From NCBI GenBank assembly GCA_013099195.1, contig CP039999.1, positions 682,001-746,000 of the forward strand: a stretch of 64,000 bases of DNA. The letters run 5' to 3'. Origin of the DNA: Candidatus Saccharibacteria bacterium oral taxon 488 (lineage in GTDB: Bacteria; Patescibacteriota; Saccharimonadia; Saccharimonadales; Saccharimonadaceae). Every line of letters begins with the position of its first letter. The stretch's first letter is position 1. The notes under the pieces were generated by a model. The model was not told the origin of the DNA. It worked only from the letters and a program-made list of their open reading frames with translations, and ran no database searches. Shown here piece after piece: positions 17,782-26,304 of the stretch. A program made the position numbers and the translations under genes.

Positions 17782-19182
17782 TTATCGCTTGCCGCGCGTG
17801 ATGGCGTGTTTTAGCCAGGCAGCGGCCCGGCCAATTTCCCAGCGCCACTGCCAGCCGGCATAACCAACCGCCAGTAGACTGACGCCGCCGAGCACCCACC
17901 AGCCCCACATCGCGCCCGTCACCTGCTTGACCTGCTCCGGCGCAAAGCCAGTTTTTGGCGCAGTAGCCAGCGCGACCTTGCGGCAGCGCTTCGTCTTTGG
18001 ATTGCGTTCAAAGCCTTCGGCACACTCCTTCAACACGTCACTATCAGCGGCAATCTTCTTGCAGCGGCCAGTTGCTGGGTTGCGAAATTGACCATCAGGA
18101 CATGGCTTCAACGTTTTGGCGGCCGCCGAGGCAATCGAACGGCACCGACCGGTTATCTCGCTCCGATAATACCCTTCACGACACGGTGTTTGGGTTTTGA
18201 GTTTGCCGATGTTGCGGCACCGACCGGTCTCCGGCGAACGATATTGACCAGACTTACACGGTGCGAGTTCCGGCTCGTTCACAATATTACGGCAATGGCC
18301 CGTTGCTGGTGAACGATACTGTCCCGGACGGCACGGCATCGGCACCGACTCCTTGACGCACTCACCCGTGAGCTGGTGATGCACATAGCCCGCCTTGCAA
18401 TCTGGCCACTGCTTGAATTCATTGGGCCGAGCCGGCGTCGGTGAAAATGTCACCTTCCATTCCCCATCAAGCAAACTCCACGATGAGCCCTTGGCCAGAC
18501 CAGCAAACGACGTCTGGTCAATCTCATTACCGCCAGCATCCAGCGCATACACCTCGCCGCCGCCGGTTTTTGCCAGCACTTTTTTACCATCAAACCGCAG
18601 GTCGACCCGCCCGTCGGTTAGCCGGCTATCACCGACCACCAACGCCCCACCCGCCGGCACTACTAGCTCAGTCGAGATTATTTTAAGCGTCGTCACCTGC
18701 CCCTTCTGGCTAACATACTGCAGCGTCCAACCAGCGATATTGACTGGCCCTGACGACGGATTGTAGAGTTCAACGTACGTGCCGTGCGCCGTATCGAGAC
18801 CAACTTTGGTGATCAAGAGTTTGGCTGATATGCGAGCCGCGGCTGACGGTGCAGGAGGTTCGGAAGGCGTTGGCTTGGCCGGTGCGGGTGTCGATGGAGT
18901 CGTGGTCGGCGTTGACGGAGCGGGTGTAGACGTAGATGCAGACGTGCCGCCAGAAGTCGTGTCCGGTGTAGCTGCTGTTGGAGCTGATGGCCTGGTCGGA
19001 GCTGCCGGGCTGGGCGCTGGATTGGCTGGCTGAGGCGCGGGCGTGTGGGTTGGCGCAACCGGTGTCGAGCCGCTAGCAGGAGGTGTGGCCTCTGGTGGGG
19101 AGTCACTCGCAAACGCTACCACCGGCTGAAACACCAGCGCAATTATCGTTGACATAAGTAGTAGGCGGGTCAAAACCTTCAT
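17782..19182 (-). CDS. Surface protein with lamin-tail domain and Cys-rich repeats
   Basis: A 466-residue exported protein. Signal peptide (residues 1 to about 25, ending AFA), then a ~95-residue Pro/Thr/Ala/Ser linker, then a lamin-tail domain (LLITKVGLDTAHGTYVELYN and NIAGWTLQYVS). From about residue 262 there are six repeats of ~25-30 residues of the form C-x-x-G-x-(Y/F)-x(2-6)-TG-x-C, for example CRPGQYRSPATGHCRNI. A C-terminal TM helix (WGWWVLGGVSLLAVGYAGW) and basic tail anchor it. Lamin-tail domains occur in secreted nucleases and surface proteins. AGGGAG precedes the ATG. Adhesion or wall binding is inferred, not shown. Confidence 0.75.
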   Translation of the reverse strand: MKVLTRLLLMSTIIALVFQPVVAFASDSPPEATPPASGSTPVAPTHTPAPQPANPAPSPAAPTRPSAPTAATPDTTSGGTSASTSTPAPSTPTTTPSTPAPAKPTPSEPPAPSAAARISAKLLITKVGLDTAHGTYVELYNPSSGPVNIAGWTLQYVSQKGQVTTLKIISTELVVPAGGALVVGDSRLTDGRVDLRFDGKKVLAKTGGGEVYALDAGGNEIDQTSFAGLAKGSSWSLLDGEWKVTFSPTPARPNEFKQWPDCKAGYVHHQLTGECVKESVPMPCRPGQYRSPATGHCRNIVNEPELAPCKSGQYRSPETGRCRNIGKLKTQTPCREGYYRSEITGRCRSIASAAAKTLKPCPDGQFRNPATGRCKKIAADSDVLKECAEGFERNPKTKRCRKVALATAPKTGFAPEQVKQVTGAMWGWWVLGGVSLLAVGYAGWQWRWEIGRAAAWLKHAITRGKR

Positions 19183-19249
19183 TGTGAACTCCCTGCTTGG
19201 CTTATGTTGACTGACTATATTGTAAAAGAAATTCCTCCCAAACGCAAAA

Positions 19250-19269
19250 GAGCGCCGTCGGGGACGCTC
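19250..19269 (-). terminator. Terminator of yebC
   Basis: On the minus strand GAGCGTC/GGCGCTC forms a 7-bp stem (one G-U pair) around a 6-base loop, followed directly by TTTT. It lies 33 bases after the yebC stop and before the surface-protein gene. Confidence 0.65.
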
Positions 19270-19301
19270 AATACATAGTCAATGTATAGCCTGAGCGAAG
19301 A

Positions 19302-20018
19302 TTACTCCGCAGTGATATCGGCATTAGTATGCACATTCACCACGTCGTCCAGGTCGTCCAGCGCATCAACCACCTTCATCAATTTCTGCGCGGTTTCCGA
19401 ATCGGCAATCTCGACCGGCGTATTAGCGATGTAGCGCAGCTCGGCGTCTTTTACCTTCAAGCCCTGCTCAACCAACTGATTTCTGACACTCGCCAAATCT
19501 TTCAACTCCGTGTAAACAATGATCTCGCCGTCCTCCTCGACCGCATCTTCGGCACCAGCATCCAGCACTTGCAGGAGCAATTCTTCGCCCGTGCCTTCCA
19601 CGGTGATCACACCCTTACGAGTAAACTGAAACGCCACGCTGCCAGCGTCAGCGATGCGCCCGCCGTTCTTCACTAGCGCGGTTTTCACTTCCGGCAAGGT
19701 GCGGTTGCGATTGTCGGTCGCTGTCTCGATGATGATGCCGACACCGCCCGGGCCGTAACCTTCATAGGTAATTTCTTCCAGTGCCGCCGCGCTTTTATCC
19801 GCCACGCGGTCAATCGCCCGCTGGATGTTGGCGCTTGGCATGTTAGCGGCCTTGGCTTTCTCGATGGCCATTGCCAAACTTGCATTTAGTGTCGGATCAG
19901 TGCCGCCGCGCGCAGCGATCGCAATTTGGTTACCCAACTTGGTGAAAATCGCGCCACGCTTCGCATCAACAATCGCTTTCTGCCGGTGCGTGGTCGCCCA
20001 TTTACTGTGTCCTGCCAT
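19302..20018 (-). CDS. yebC: YebC/PmpR-family protein
   Basis: A 238-residue conserved protein. The N-terminus MAGHSKWATTHRQKAIVDAK is the family signature, followed by FTKLGNQIAIAARGGTDP and YEGYGPGGVGIIIE. YebC proteins are described both as transcriptional regulators and, more recently, as factors aiding ribosomes at difficult (Pro-rich) stretches. The latter would suit a genome with Pro-rich proteins such as the ones at 17782 and 36076. A TATACT and a GGAGG lie upstream, so this gene has a normal leader. It ends in its own terminator. Confidence 0.93.
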   Translation of the reverse strand: MAGHSKWATTHRQKAIVDAKRGAIFTKLGNQIAIAARGGTDPTLNASLAMAIEKAKAANMPSANIQRAIDRVADKSAAALEEITYEGYGPGGVGIIIETATDNRNRTLPEVKTALVKNGGRIADAGSVAFQFTRKGVITVEGTGEELLLQVLDAGAEDAVEEDGEIIVYTELKDLASVRNQLVEQGLKVKDAELRYIANTPVEIADSETAQKLMKVVDALDDLDDVVNVHTNADITAE

Positions 20019-20123
20019 GTGTCTATGCCTCCAGAAAATTCGTTTCTTTTAGTATAGCAGAAAATGGGCGATGGGTTAACTATCAGGCTAGTCTGCACCC
20101 TCAAAGCTATTGAGGTCTGTACG

Positions 20124-20939
20124 TCAGAAGCATTCCGCCTCTGCGACTACGACGAAACAGCTATCTGAGCTAAGCTTGTCAAAAGGCCGCTCAAAATAAC
20201 GGGGAAAGTCAAAACCGTATGGCGAGTCCGGGTATAGCCTAATAGAAACCGATGGTATCAAGCCCTGCTTAGTGAATTTTGCTAACTTACAGGCAATCCT
20301 TTCTTCAGCCTTACTACGATCCTCGTCTTCATTCCACTCTCCGGGCCTTTCGAAGTTAAGCTCTTCGAACTCTTTACCAAGATAGAGTATAGGAACTGTC
20401 CTGCTGTAGCCATAGCGGTCCGGAAAATCTCCCTCCTCTTCTTCACGCAACCTCTCATCAATTGTTGGCACTGAATAATATTTTGAACGACTATTATTAG
20501 GATCATTATACCAAGCCAAATCGGCTTCTCCTATGCCCTGTGTTAGCTTTTTCATTAGCTCACCCAGTTCATACCTTACAGATTTGGTGACGCCTAGCGC
20601 AAACCTCAAAAATGACAAATCAACACATAGGGGATCTGTCTCTTCTTCGATCTCCTCAGAGGTCTTAATTCTGTTATGCCTTAGCGCTACTAGCTGACCG
20701 AGCAATTTACCAATGTCTGTATCTATCTCTTTTACGGCAAATTCAAGCCGCTCATGCTTAGGTGCCAGATCAGTTATCACCGCACTTTGTAGCGCTTGAT
20801 TCCCCACCTTCATACGACGCTTTTTATCCTTTTCATATCGTTCCATAAGCGCCTCGACCTGCTCCCGAGTATCCTCTTCAATACATGAAATGCTATCCTG
20901 TGTTTCACTCAGAATATCTCGTATGCCTCTTTTGCCCAT
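20124..20939 (-). CDS. Hypothetical protein with coiled-coil N-terminus
   Basis: A 271-residue soluble protein that I do not recognise. The first ~100 residues are highly charged and helical (for example TREQVEALMERYEKDKKRRM), probably coiled coil. The rest is mixed and acidic, with no membrane segment or metal motif. The start at 20939 (MGKRGIRD) is fixed by GGAGGAG six bases upstream. It stands alone between yebC and comEC; its codon use is less GC-biased than its neighbours, so it may be acquired. The 173 bases upstream to comEC hold nothing recognisable. Confidence 0.55.
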   Translation of the reverse strand: MGKRGIRDILSETQDSISCIEEDTREQVEALMERYEKDKKRRMKVGNQALQSAVITDLAPKHERLEFAVKEIDTDIGKLLGQLVALRHNRIKTSEEIEEETDPLCVDLSFLRFALGVTKSVRYELGELMKKLTQGIGEADLAWYNDPNNSRSKYYSVPTIDERLREEEEGDFPDRYGYSRTVPILYLGKEFEELNFERPGEWNEDEDRSKAEERIACKLAKFTKQGLIPSVSIRLYPDSPYGFDFPRYFERPFDKLSSDSCFVVVAEAECF

Positions 20940-21112
20940 TTCACTCCTCCACAATAAGTAATGTTAGTTGCCTCACCAGCCGCTACCCGAGGGCTAAACC
21001 CGAACCCGTGCTCACTCACCCCGAGGGATTAGCTGAATAAACCCATAGTAGTACATGCATCAGGTTTCCTCAAGCATGAGCGAGATCGGCAGCCTGCCAT
21101 AATCGTCCACGG

Positions 21113-22567
21113 CTACTCAACCACATTACTCTCACGCAGCCGCAGCCCGGTCTGTCGCCGCATCCACCACATTGCCCCGACAATGATAAGGTAGGTAATG
21201 ATTACCCACAGCCAGCTCAAATTCGCCTCTAGCTGCGCCCAGTCCAGCCCCGCCAGCCACGTGGCGACGCCGACCATATACTGGAGCAGCCACGTCGTCG
21301 GCGCGGCGACGAGTCCAGCCACCACCGACACATCCGCGCACACACCAACCACAAAGGTCAGCAGCATCGCCAGCGGCACCAATGGCAAAATGAGCACATT
21401 CGCGATCAGCGCCACGTTACTGATCACGCCAAATGACGCCACCAAGAGCGACCACGTCATGATCTGGGCCGACACCGTCTCGCCGATAATCTGCCGGATC
21501 ACCCCGGGCGGCTTCGCACCAAAAAAGTATCGCTGCAGTAGCGGCGCCAGGATAATCACCCCACTAAACGCCGCGAAGCTCAATTGCCAACCAAGGTCGT
21601 TCCAGCCAAACTGCGGATTGATAAGTAGCGTCATCGCCGCAGCGACCGGTAGCAGCACCAACGGATGAATCGTCCGGCCATAATACCACGCGGCTAGGCT
21701 GAGGCCCGCCACCAGCCCGGCCCGCGACATGCTCGGACTGAGGCCGGTCATCGCCATAAAGCCAATGATCATCACACCAGCGCTCAGTGCTGCCAGATAT
21801 TTCGACACTTTGATGAACAGTCGCCGCGCCAGCCGCACCAAAATCGTCAGGTTATAGCCGCTGGCCACGATAACGTGCGTCAAACCCGCAACCTGCAGCG
21901 CCGTCATCAATTCCAGCGGCAATGCCCGCCGTAAACCCATCAAGAACCCGAGGCCCAGTGCCGCCTCCGACTCCGGCACGTACCGTCGTACCCGCTCCGC
22001 GAACCAATCCCGGACGCCCACCGCCACATCGCCCGGTTGCTCGCGCGTCACTCGCTCGACCGTTCCCCTGGACATCCGCGCCGCAAACGCCCCAAACCCA
22101 TCGCTCAGCACACCCCGCACGGTGACCACGTCGCTGCGTTTAATCGCCTGGCTATGTCTCGTCACTACCCAGACACTGCCAGGCAGCCGCCGATCGTTAC
22201 TCACGATGTCACCCAACCGCAGCACTGTCTGCCCCTTTTTATCAACATCAGGATCTTCCAGCACCCGCCCGCTCAGCCGCACCGTTTGGCCGATCAGCGT
22301 TTGATAGTGCTCCAGGCCAATCTGCCCCACACTGCCTCGCCACAGCCCAACCAGCACCCCACCGACTAGAGCCACTATGATCAGCCAGCGCCGCGCCCCA
22401 ACGAGCGACGCTAGGGCCAATACCATTCCCGCCCCCAACCACATCCAACCAGCAAACAGCCCGTACGGCGCTCGCATCACGCTGATAACACCGATGACGA
22501 TGCCGACACCAGCCGCCGCCAACAGCCACGACACATGCAAACGCTGGGTGAGGCCGAGAGACTTCAT
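21113..22567 (-). CDS. comEC: ComEC/Rec2-type DNA uptake channel protein
   Basis: A 484-residue polytopic membrane protein. N-terminal helices are followed by an OB-like loop (VLRLGDIVSNDRRLPGSVWV) and the Competence domain (GFLMGLRRALPLELMTALQV, then GLTHVIVASGYNLTILV). ComEC forms the inner-membrane channel for transforming DNA. The C-terminal metallo-beta-lactamase nuclease domain found in many ComECs is absent, so any strand degradation must be done by another protein. TATACT at 22574-22579 is 6 bases before the ATG. DNA uptake fits a reduced epibiont that scavenges nucleotides, but that is inference. Confidence 0.88.
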   Translation of the reverse strand: MKSLGLTQRLHVSWLLAAAGVGIVIGVISVMRAPYGLFAGWMWLGAGMVLALASLVGARRWLIIVALVGGVLVGLWRGSVGQIGLEHYQTLIGQTVRLSGRVLEDPDVDKKGQTVLRLGDIVSNDRRLPGSVWVVTRHSQAIKRSDVVTVRGVLSDGFGAFAARMSRGTVERVTREQPGDVAVGVRDWFAERVRRYVPESEAALGLGFLMGLRRALPLELMTALQVAGLTHVIVASGYNLTILVRLARRLFIKVSKYLAALSAGVMIIGFMAMTGLSPSMSRAGLVAGLSLAAWYYGRTIHPLVLLPVAAAMTLLINPQFGWNDLGWQLSFAAFSGVIILAPLLQRYFFGAKPPGVIRQIIGETVSAQIMTWSLLVASFGVISNVALIANVLILPLVPLAMLLTFVVGVCADVSVVAGLVAAPTTWLLQYMVGVATWLAGLDWAQLEANLSWLWVIITYLIIVGAMWWMRRQTGLRLRESNVVE

Positions 22568-22631
22568 ATAGTTAGTATACGCGAAGTGCGGCCAGACTTA
22601 CATCAAATCACCTGAAATGGATACAATAAAA

Positions 22632-22655
22632 AATCCTAGTTCATGAACTAGGATT
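22632..22655 (-). terminator. Terminator of tRNA-Lys
   Basis: A perfect 24-base palindrome (AATCCTAGTTCA and its complement) followed on the minus strand by a T-rich run. It lies 13 bases after the tRNA-Lys 3' end. Confidence 0.8.
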
Positions 22656-22668
22656 GTACTCCACTTGG

Positions 22669-22742
22669 AGGGCCCACCGGGGCTTGAACCCGGGACACCC
22701 TGCTTAAAAGGCAGGTGCTCTAACCAACTGAGCTATGGGCCC
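22669..22742 (-). tRNA. tRNA-Lys (UUU)
   Basis: A 74-base cloverleaf on the minus strand: acceptor GGGCCCA/TGGGCCC, D-stem GCTC/GAGC, anticodon stem CCTGC/GCAGG with loop CTTTTAA (anticodon TTT), T-stem CCGGG/CCCGG with TTCAAGC. CCA is not encoded. Confidence 0.96.
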
Positions 22743-22811
22743 GCACATGACGCGCAGCGCAACGAAGCGAGAACGCGACTTTTCACATTTTATCACAGAG
22801 GAGCGGCATTT

Positions 22812-23300
22812 TCAACGCTTTGTTTTCTTGGCAGCGGGCGCCTTGGCCCGAAGCGGCAAGCTCATGTCAAGCAGCCCCGCCACCAGTCCGACGGTCGCCG
22901 CATAGCGCCACCAGTCGCTCAGCAATTTGTACGTCTTCATCGCCTCAGCGTCCAAGGTCATAAACTTGCCCAGTGGCCGCACTAGCACCGCCGCTGCTAG
23001 CACGCCGACTAGCACTGCCGAGATTAGCCGCAGTAACTTGCCAGGCCCCTTTGGCCCAGTAACTAATAATAGCACCAGCGGCCCCACCGTCAGGATGATC
23101 GTTGCTACAACACCGTTCGGCAATCCCGCCACGTTACCGACGCCTAGTCCGCCAATCACCCCAGCCAACCACTCTGCCCATAACTCCGCCAGCAGTGCAC
23201 CAGCCGCCAGCGACAGCGCCAACATGCCAAATCGCCGGTTTAACACGAACGCTAACGCCGTCACCGCCACAGCCACGCCGCCAAACAACACCATGCTCAT
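22812..23300 (-). CDS. Multi-pass membrane protein of unknown function
   Basis: A 162-residue protein with four or five hydrophobic helices, for example MVLFGGVAVAVTALAFVLN, LALSLAAGALLAELWAEWLA and VGPLVLLLVTGP, ending in a basic tail (RAKAPAAKKTKR). No family is recognised. Its ATG overlaps the stop of the DUF192 gene by 4 bases, so the two are co-transcribed and coupled; together they may act at the membrane. Confidence 0.65.
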   Translation of the reverse strand: MSMVLFGGVAVAVTALAFVLNRRFGMLALSLAAGALLAELWAEWLAGVIGGLGVGNVAGLPNGVVATIILTVGPLVLLLVTGPKGPGKLLRLISAVLVGVLAAAVLVRPLGKFMTLDAEAMKTYKLLSDWWRYAATVGLVAGLLDMSLPLRAKAPAAKKTKR

Positions 23301-23785
23301 CGCTGCGCCCCCGCACTAAACCGCGCAGTGACGCCCGGCTTGATACCATGCTCCTTGGCACTACCCGCCGACAGCTCTAACACGTACCGCGCCGGAACTG
23401 GCGTGTGATATACCTCATGCGGCTCATTGTCAGGCCAGACATCACGCTTGACGTGCACGACCTTTTTCTTGGCATCTAGCCAGATAATATCAATCGGGAC
23501 GCGCATATCCTTCATCCAAATTGGTATATCACCGTCTTTCTCGGCCACGAACAACATCCCCTCGCTCTTACCCAGCTCCTGCCGACCGCCCAAGCCCCGC
23601 GCCCGCGTCTCGTCCGTATCAGCGACCTCTACTCGAAATGTACCCTTACCAATATCAACAGTCGTGTACGTTTTATTCATCTGGCGCGCCACCGCCCATA
23701 CGCCGTAGCCGATCCCGGTCAACACGCCGAGCACGATCACCCAAACGATGATCCGCTGCACTATCGACACCGACTTCGCATTCAT
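23297..23785 (-). CDS. DUF192 family protein, membrane-anchored
   Basis: A 162-residue protein: one N-terminal TM helix (IIVWVIVLGVLTGIGYGVW) and a DUF192 domain with its hallmarks TRARGLGGRQEL, GMLFV, PIWMKDMRVPIDIIWLD and VLELSAGSAKEHGI. DUF192 is a small beta barrel of unknown function found in archaea and many bacteria. TATAAT at 23792-23797 ends 6 bases before the ATG. First gene of a pair with the multi-pass protein. Confidence 0.88.
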   Translation of the reverse strand: MNAKSVSIVQRIIVWVIVLGVLTGIGYGVWAVARQMNKTYTTVDIGKGTFRVEVADTDETRARGLGGRQELGKSEGMLFVAEKDGDIPIWMKDMRVPIDIIWLDAKKKVVHVKRDVWPDNEPHEVYHTPVPARYVLELSAGSAKEHGIKPGVTARFSAGAQR

Positions 23786-23809
23786 ACTCCCATTATAGCA
23801 AGTTTATCT

Positions 23810-24727
23810 TCAGGCGCCGACTTTATCTTTTTTGTTGCCACGCTTGGCGTTGCGATTAATATAATCAATAATCCGACCAGCTACATTGCGGCCCGTGACT
23901 TTTTCGATGCCAAATCCTGGACTGGCGTTCACCTCCAGCACCAGCGCGCCGCGGTTCGAGCGCATAAAATCAACGCCGGCTACCACCAAGCCCATCGCCT
24001 TGGCGGCCTTGACGCACATTTTTTGCTCGTCCGGCGTCAACTTAACGACCGTCCCCTCGCCGCCTTTGTGCAAATTGCTGCGAAAATCATCATCCAAACT
24101 CTGCCGCTTCATACTAGCCACCACTTGACTACCGACCACAAATGCCCGAATATCGGTGCCGGCCGACTCCTTGATAAATTCCTGTAATAGCACGTTTGTG
24201 CCGTCAGAATCACTGAGGTAAAACGCTTGCATAACCGACTTAGCGGCTTTAATTGTCTCCGCCAGTACCACACCATTGCCATGTGTCCCGCGCGCCAACT
24301 TGATGATCGCCGGCGTACCGCCAATCTCATCCAGCAGTACATCGATATCCGTTTCATTGCGCGAGAACACCGTCTTTGGGATCGACACCCCAGCCCGGGC
24401 CAGCAGCTGCACCGATCGTAGTTTATCGCGCGAACGACTGATGGCGATAGACCGATTCATAAAAAATGCCTGTGGATTCGCCATCTCCAGCTGCCGCACC
24501 ACTGCCGTCCCGTAGCGCGTCATATAGCTAGCAATCCGCGGAATGAACACGTCAAAGTTACCGATTTCCCTGCCGCGATAAATAACCTTTGGATGCCGCT
24601 CATCAATTGACACATAACAATTTTTATACTTGATAACTTTAATTTGATGGCCACGTTTTTCGGCCTCTTCTCTGAGGCGGAGGGTGGAGTAGTTGATGTT
24701 ACCGTTAGATAGAATCGCAATATTCAT
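23810..24727 (-). CDS. rimK: RimK-family ATP-grasp ligase
   Basis: A 305-residue ATP-grasp enzyme. The RimK N-terminal fold (MNIAILSNGNINYSTLRLRE) is followed by the ATP-grasp core with IIKLARGTHGNGVV, QEFIKESAGTDIRAFVVG, VAGVDFM and the metal-binding EVNASPGF. RimK adds glutamates to the C-terminus of ribosomal protein S6 in E. coli; relatives ligate other amino acids. The gene follows a RimB-like protease with 2 bases between them; AAAGGA precedes the ATG and the upstream stop overlaps the spacing region. The acceptor in this organism is unknown. Confidence 0.85.
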   Translation of the reverse strand: MNIAILSNGNINYSTLRLREEAEKRGHQIKVIKYKNCYVSIDERHPKVIYRGREIGNFDVFIPRIASYMTRYGTAVVRQLEMANPQAFFMNRSIAISRSRDKLRSVQLLARAGVSIPKTVFSRNETDIDVLLDEIGGTPAIIKLARGTHGNGVVLAETIKAAKSVMQAFYLSDSDGTNVLLQEFIKESAGTDIRAFVVGSQVVASMKRQSLDDDFRSNLHKGGEGTVVKLTPDEQKMCVKAAKAMGLVVAGVDFMRSNRGALVLEVNASPGFGIEKVTGRNVAGRIIDYINRNAKRGNKKDKVGA

Positions 24728-24729
24728 AA

Positions 24730-25236
24730 CTACGTATCCTTTGGTTTATGGTATTTTTTATAAAACTTGTGAGGATTTTTAGCTAGTTCTTTATTTAGCC
24801 TTATAGTCTGTGATTTCTTCTGGTTCCTTACTTCATTCATACTTACGTCAACCAAAAACTTACCGCTTAATGTCCGTCGTCCAATTAGCACTGGAAAATT
24901 ATGCACAGCCCTATCAGACAGGCTAAATAACGCTTTAATCTTCTTGCCAGCCAATATAATGGTAAAATGTGTCCGATATTTTATAATTTCATGGCCAGAG
25001 GCGCTCTTAACCATCGCTACCGAATAATCGGTACGCCGAAACACCTTGCCGTTATAATACGGTGAGCCTTTACCAAATAGCGAGAACTTCAAGACACCGT
25101 CTTTATCAACGCGGATATTACTTGCCCACACTGATGAGCCGTCTGCACCTGTGTCAACTTTAGCTGGCACATTAACCGCCCGCCGACCAAAGTCCACCTT
25201 CACATTTCGACCAATGATGGTTTTTTGTGCTGTCAT
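24730..25236 (-). CDS. RimB-like retropepsin-fold protease (ATP-dependent zinc protease family)
   Basis: A 168-residue protein of the family annotated as putative ATP-dependent Zn protease (PF05618-like). The aspartyl-protease motif VDTGADGSSVWAS and the later FPVLIGRRTLSGKFLVDVS (flap/hydrophobic-Gly type) are the conserved blocks. In gammaproteobacteria such a protein, RimB, removes glutamates added by RimK; the neighbouring rimK makes an add/remove pair plausible here. A TATAGT lies 9 bases before the ATG at 25236. It is separated by about 40 bases from the decayed ATP-grasp gene upstream. Confidence 0.8.
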   Translation of the reverse strand: MTAQKTIIGRNVKVDFGRRAVNVPAKVDTGADGSSVWASNIRVDKDGVLKFSLFGKGSPYYNGKVFRRTDYSVAMVKSASGHEIIKYRTHFTIILAGKKIKALFSLSDRAVHNFPVLIGRRTLSGKFLVDVSMNEVRNQKKSQTIRLNKELAKNPHKFYKKYHKPKDT

Positions 25237-25275
25237 GCACCATATACTATAATCTAAAAACCTACATCAGTCAAG

Positions 25276-26250
25276 CTACGAAGCTGCTCGTTTGTAGGCA
25301 GCCAGAAGCTTGTCGACGTAGACAGCCGGAACATTAGCAGGCATGCCGACAAGTGGATCATAGTACGGCATAAGGCCCGGGGATGCATTTATTTCAATTA
25401 ACTTCGCCCCTTGGAAATTATCGGGAGCCATAATGTCAACACCGCAGATAAACAGGCCGAAGTATTCAGTAACTCGCACAGCCATCTGCTTCACTTCATT
25501 CGGTACTTTATTGAGGCACTCTAGCGCATAGCCACCACTAGAAATATTCGCTACACCAGTTACTTGTACTCGTGTCCCATCGGATGGAATACATCGCAAC
25601 TCAACATCGCTCAAAAAGCCCGCACGGCCTCTGGGTCAATTAGATTCATGGACTTTTCATGAGGTAGCTGACCGCAACGAGGATTTGTCATATTATCCAG
25701 GTCAATCAGCTCACGAGTTATATGCACCCCATCGCCCCAGACTTCTGCGGGACAGCGCTGAATTGCCGCAACCACCTCACTATCTATCACGATAAGCCGA
25801 TAATCATTTCCCTCAATGTGACGCTGCAGCAGTACACCCTCTTTCCTTGCGTATTGTTGCGCTCGCTTGACTGCCCTTGCAATTCATCTATATGGCGGAT
25901 ATTTGTCGTTACCCCATTACTATGTGCGGCATCAATAGGCTTCACCATACCACACTCTGCTCTTTTAAAAACTGCTCAGCAGCAGCCGCGTCGCCCACTA
26001 CCATTGAAGACGCTAACCATTGATCAAATTCACCCGATTGCACCAAAAGCTTATCAGTCAGCTCTTTGTTATCAGAAATTGATCGGCTAGTACCATTAGA
26101 CATATCTGGTGAGCTGCCCATTATAAATCGCATGCGGCCTGCGTAACGAAACGCTATACACGACGTCCCCCCGGATTTATAGCCGGCTACCGGGATACTG
26201 CGCTTCTTTAGTTCATTATAGATTGCAAGTGATGTCCCTTGTAGCTAATT
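25276..26250 (-). pseudogene. Decayed ATP-grasp (GshB/glutamate-ligase-like) gene
   Basis: Collinear pieces of one ATP-grasp protein run through all three frames. First KRSIPVAGYKSGGTS and SISDNKELTDKLL, then KPIDAAHSNGVTTNI after a shift near 25940, then GVLLQRHIEGNDYRLIVIDS after a shift near 25880, and finally VANISSGGYALECL with GVDIMAP and LIEINASPGLMPYYDP after a shift at an A5 run (25613-25617). An upstream shift near 26246 removes the N-terminus. At least three frameshifts in ~970 bases argue for a true pseudogene rather than read error. It sits just upstream of the RimB/RimK pair. Confidence 0.8.
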
Positions 26251-26304
26251 TGTCATACAGTGATAGTACCTCTATTATCTTATATGAGAATACTCTTCTT
26301 GTAC

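Noticed and set aside
22632..22655. Perfect palindrome as a protein-binding operator
   Set aside because: It lies directly downstream of tRNA-Lys and is followed by a T run, which fits a terminator.
25276..25614. A separate small ATP-grasp gene starting MSDVELRC
   Set aside because: It is only the C-terminal end of a larger ATP-grasp gene whose other parts lie in the other frames just upstream.
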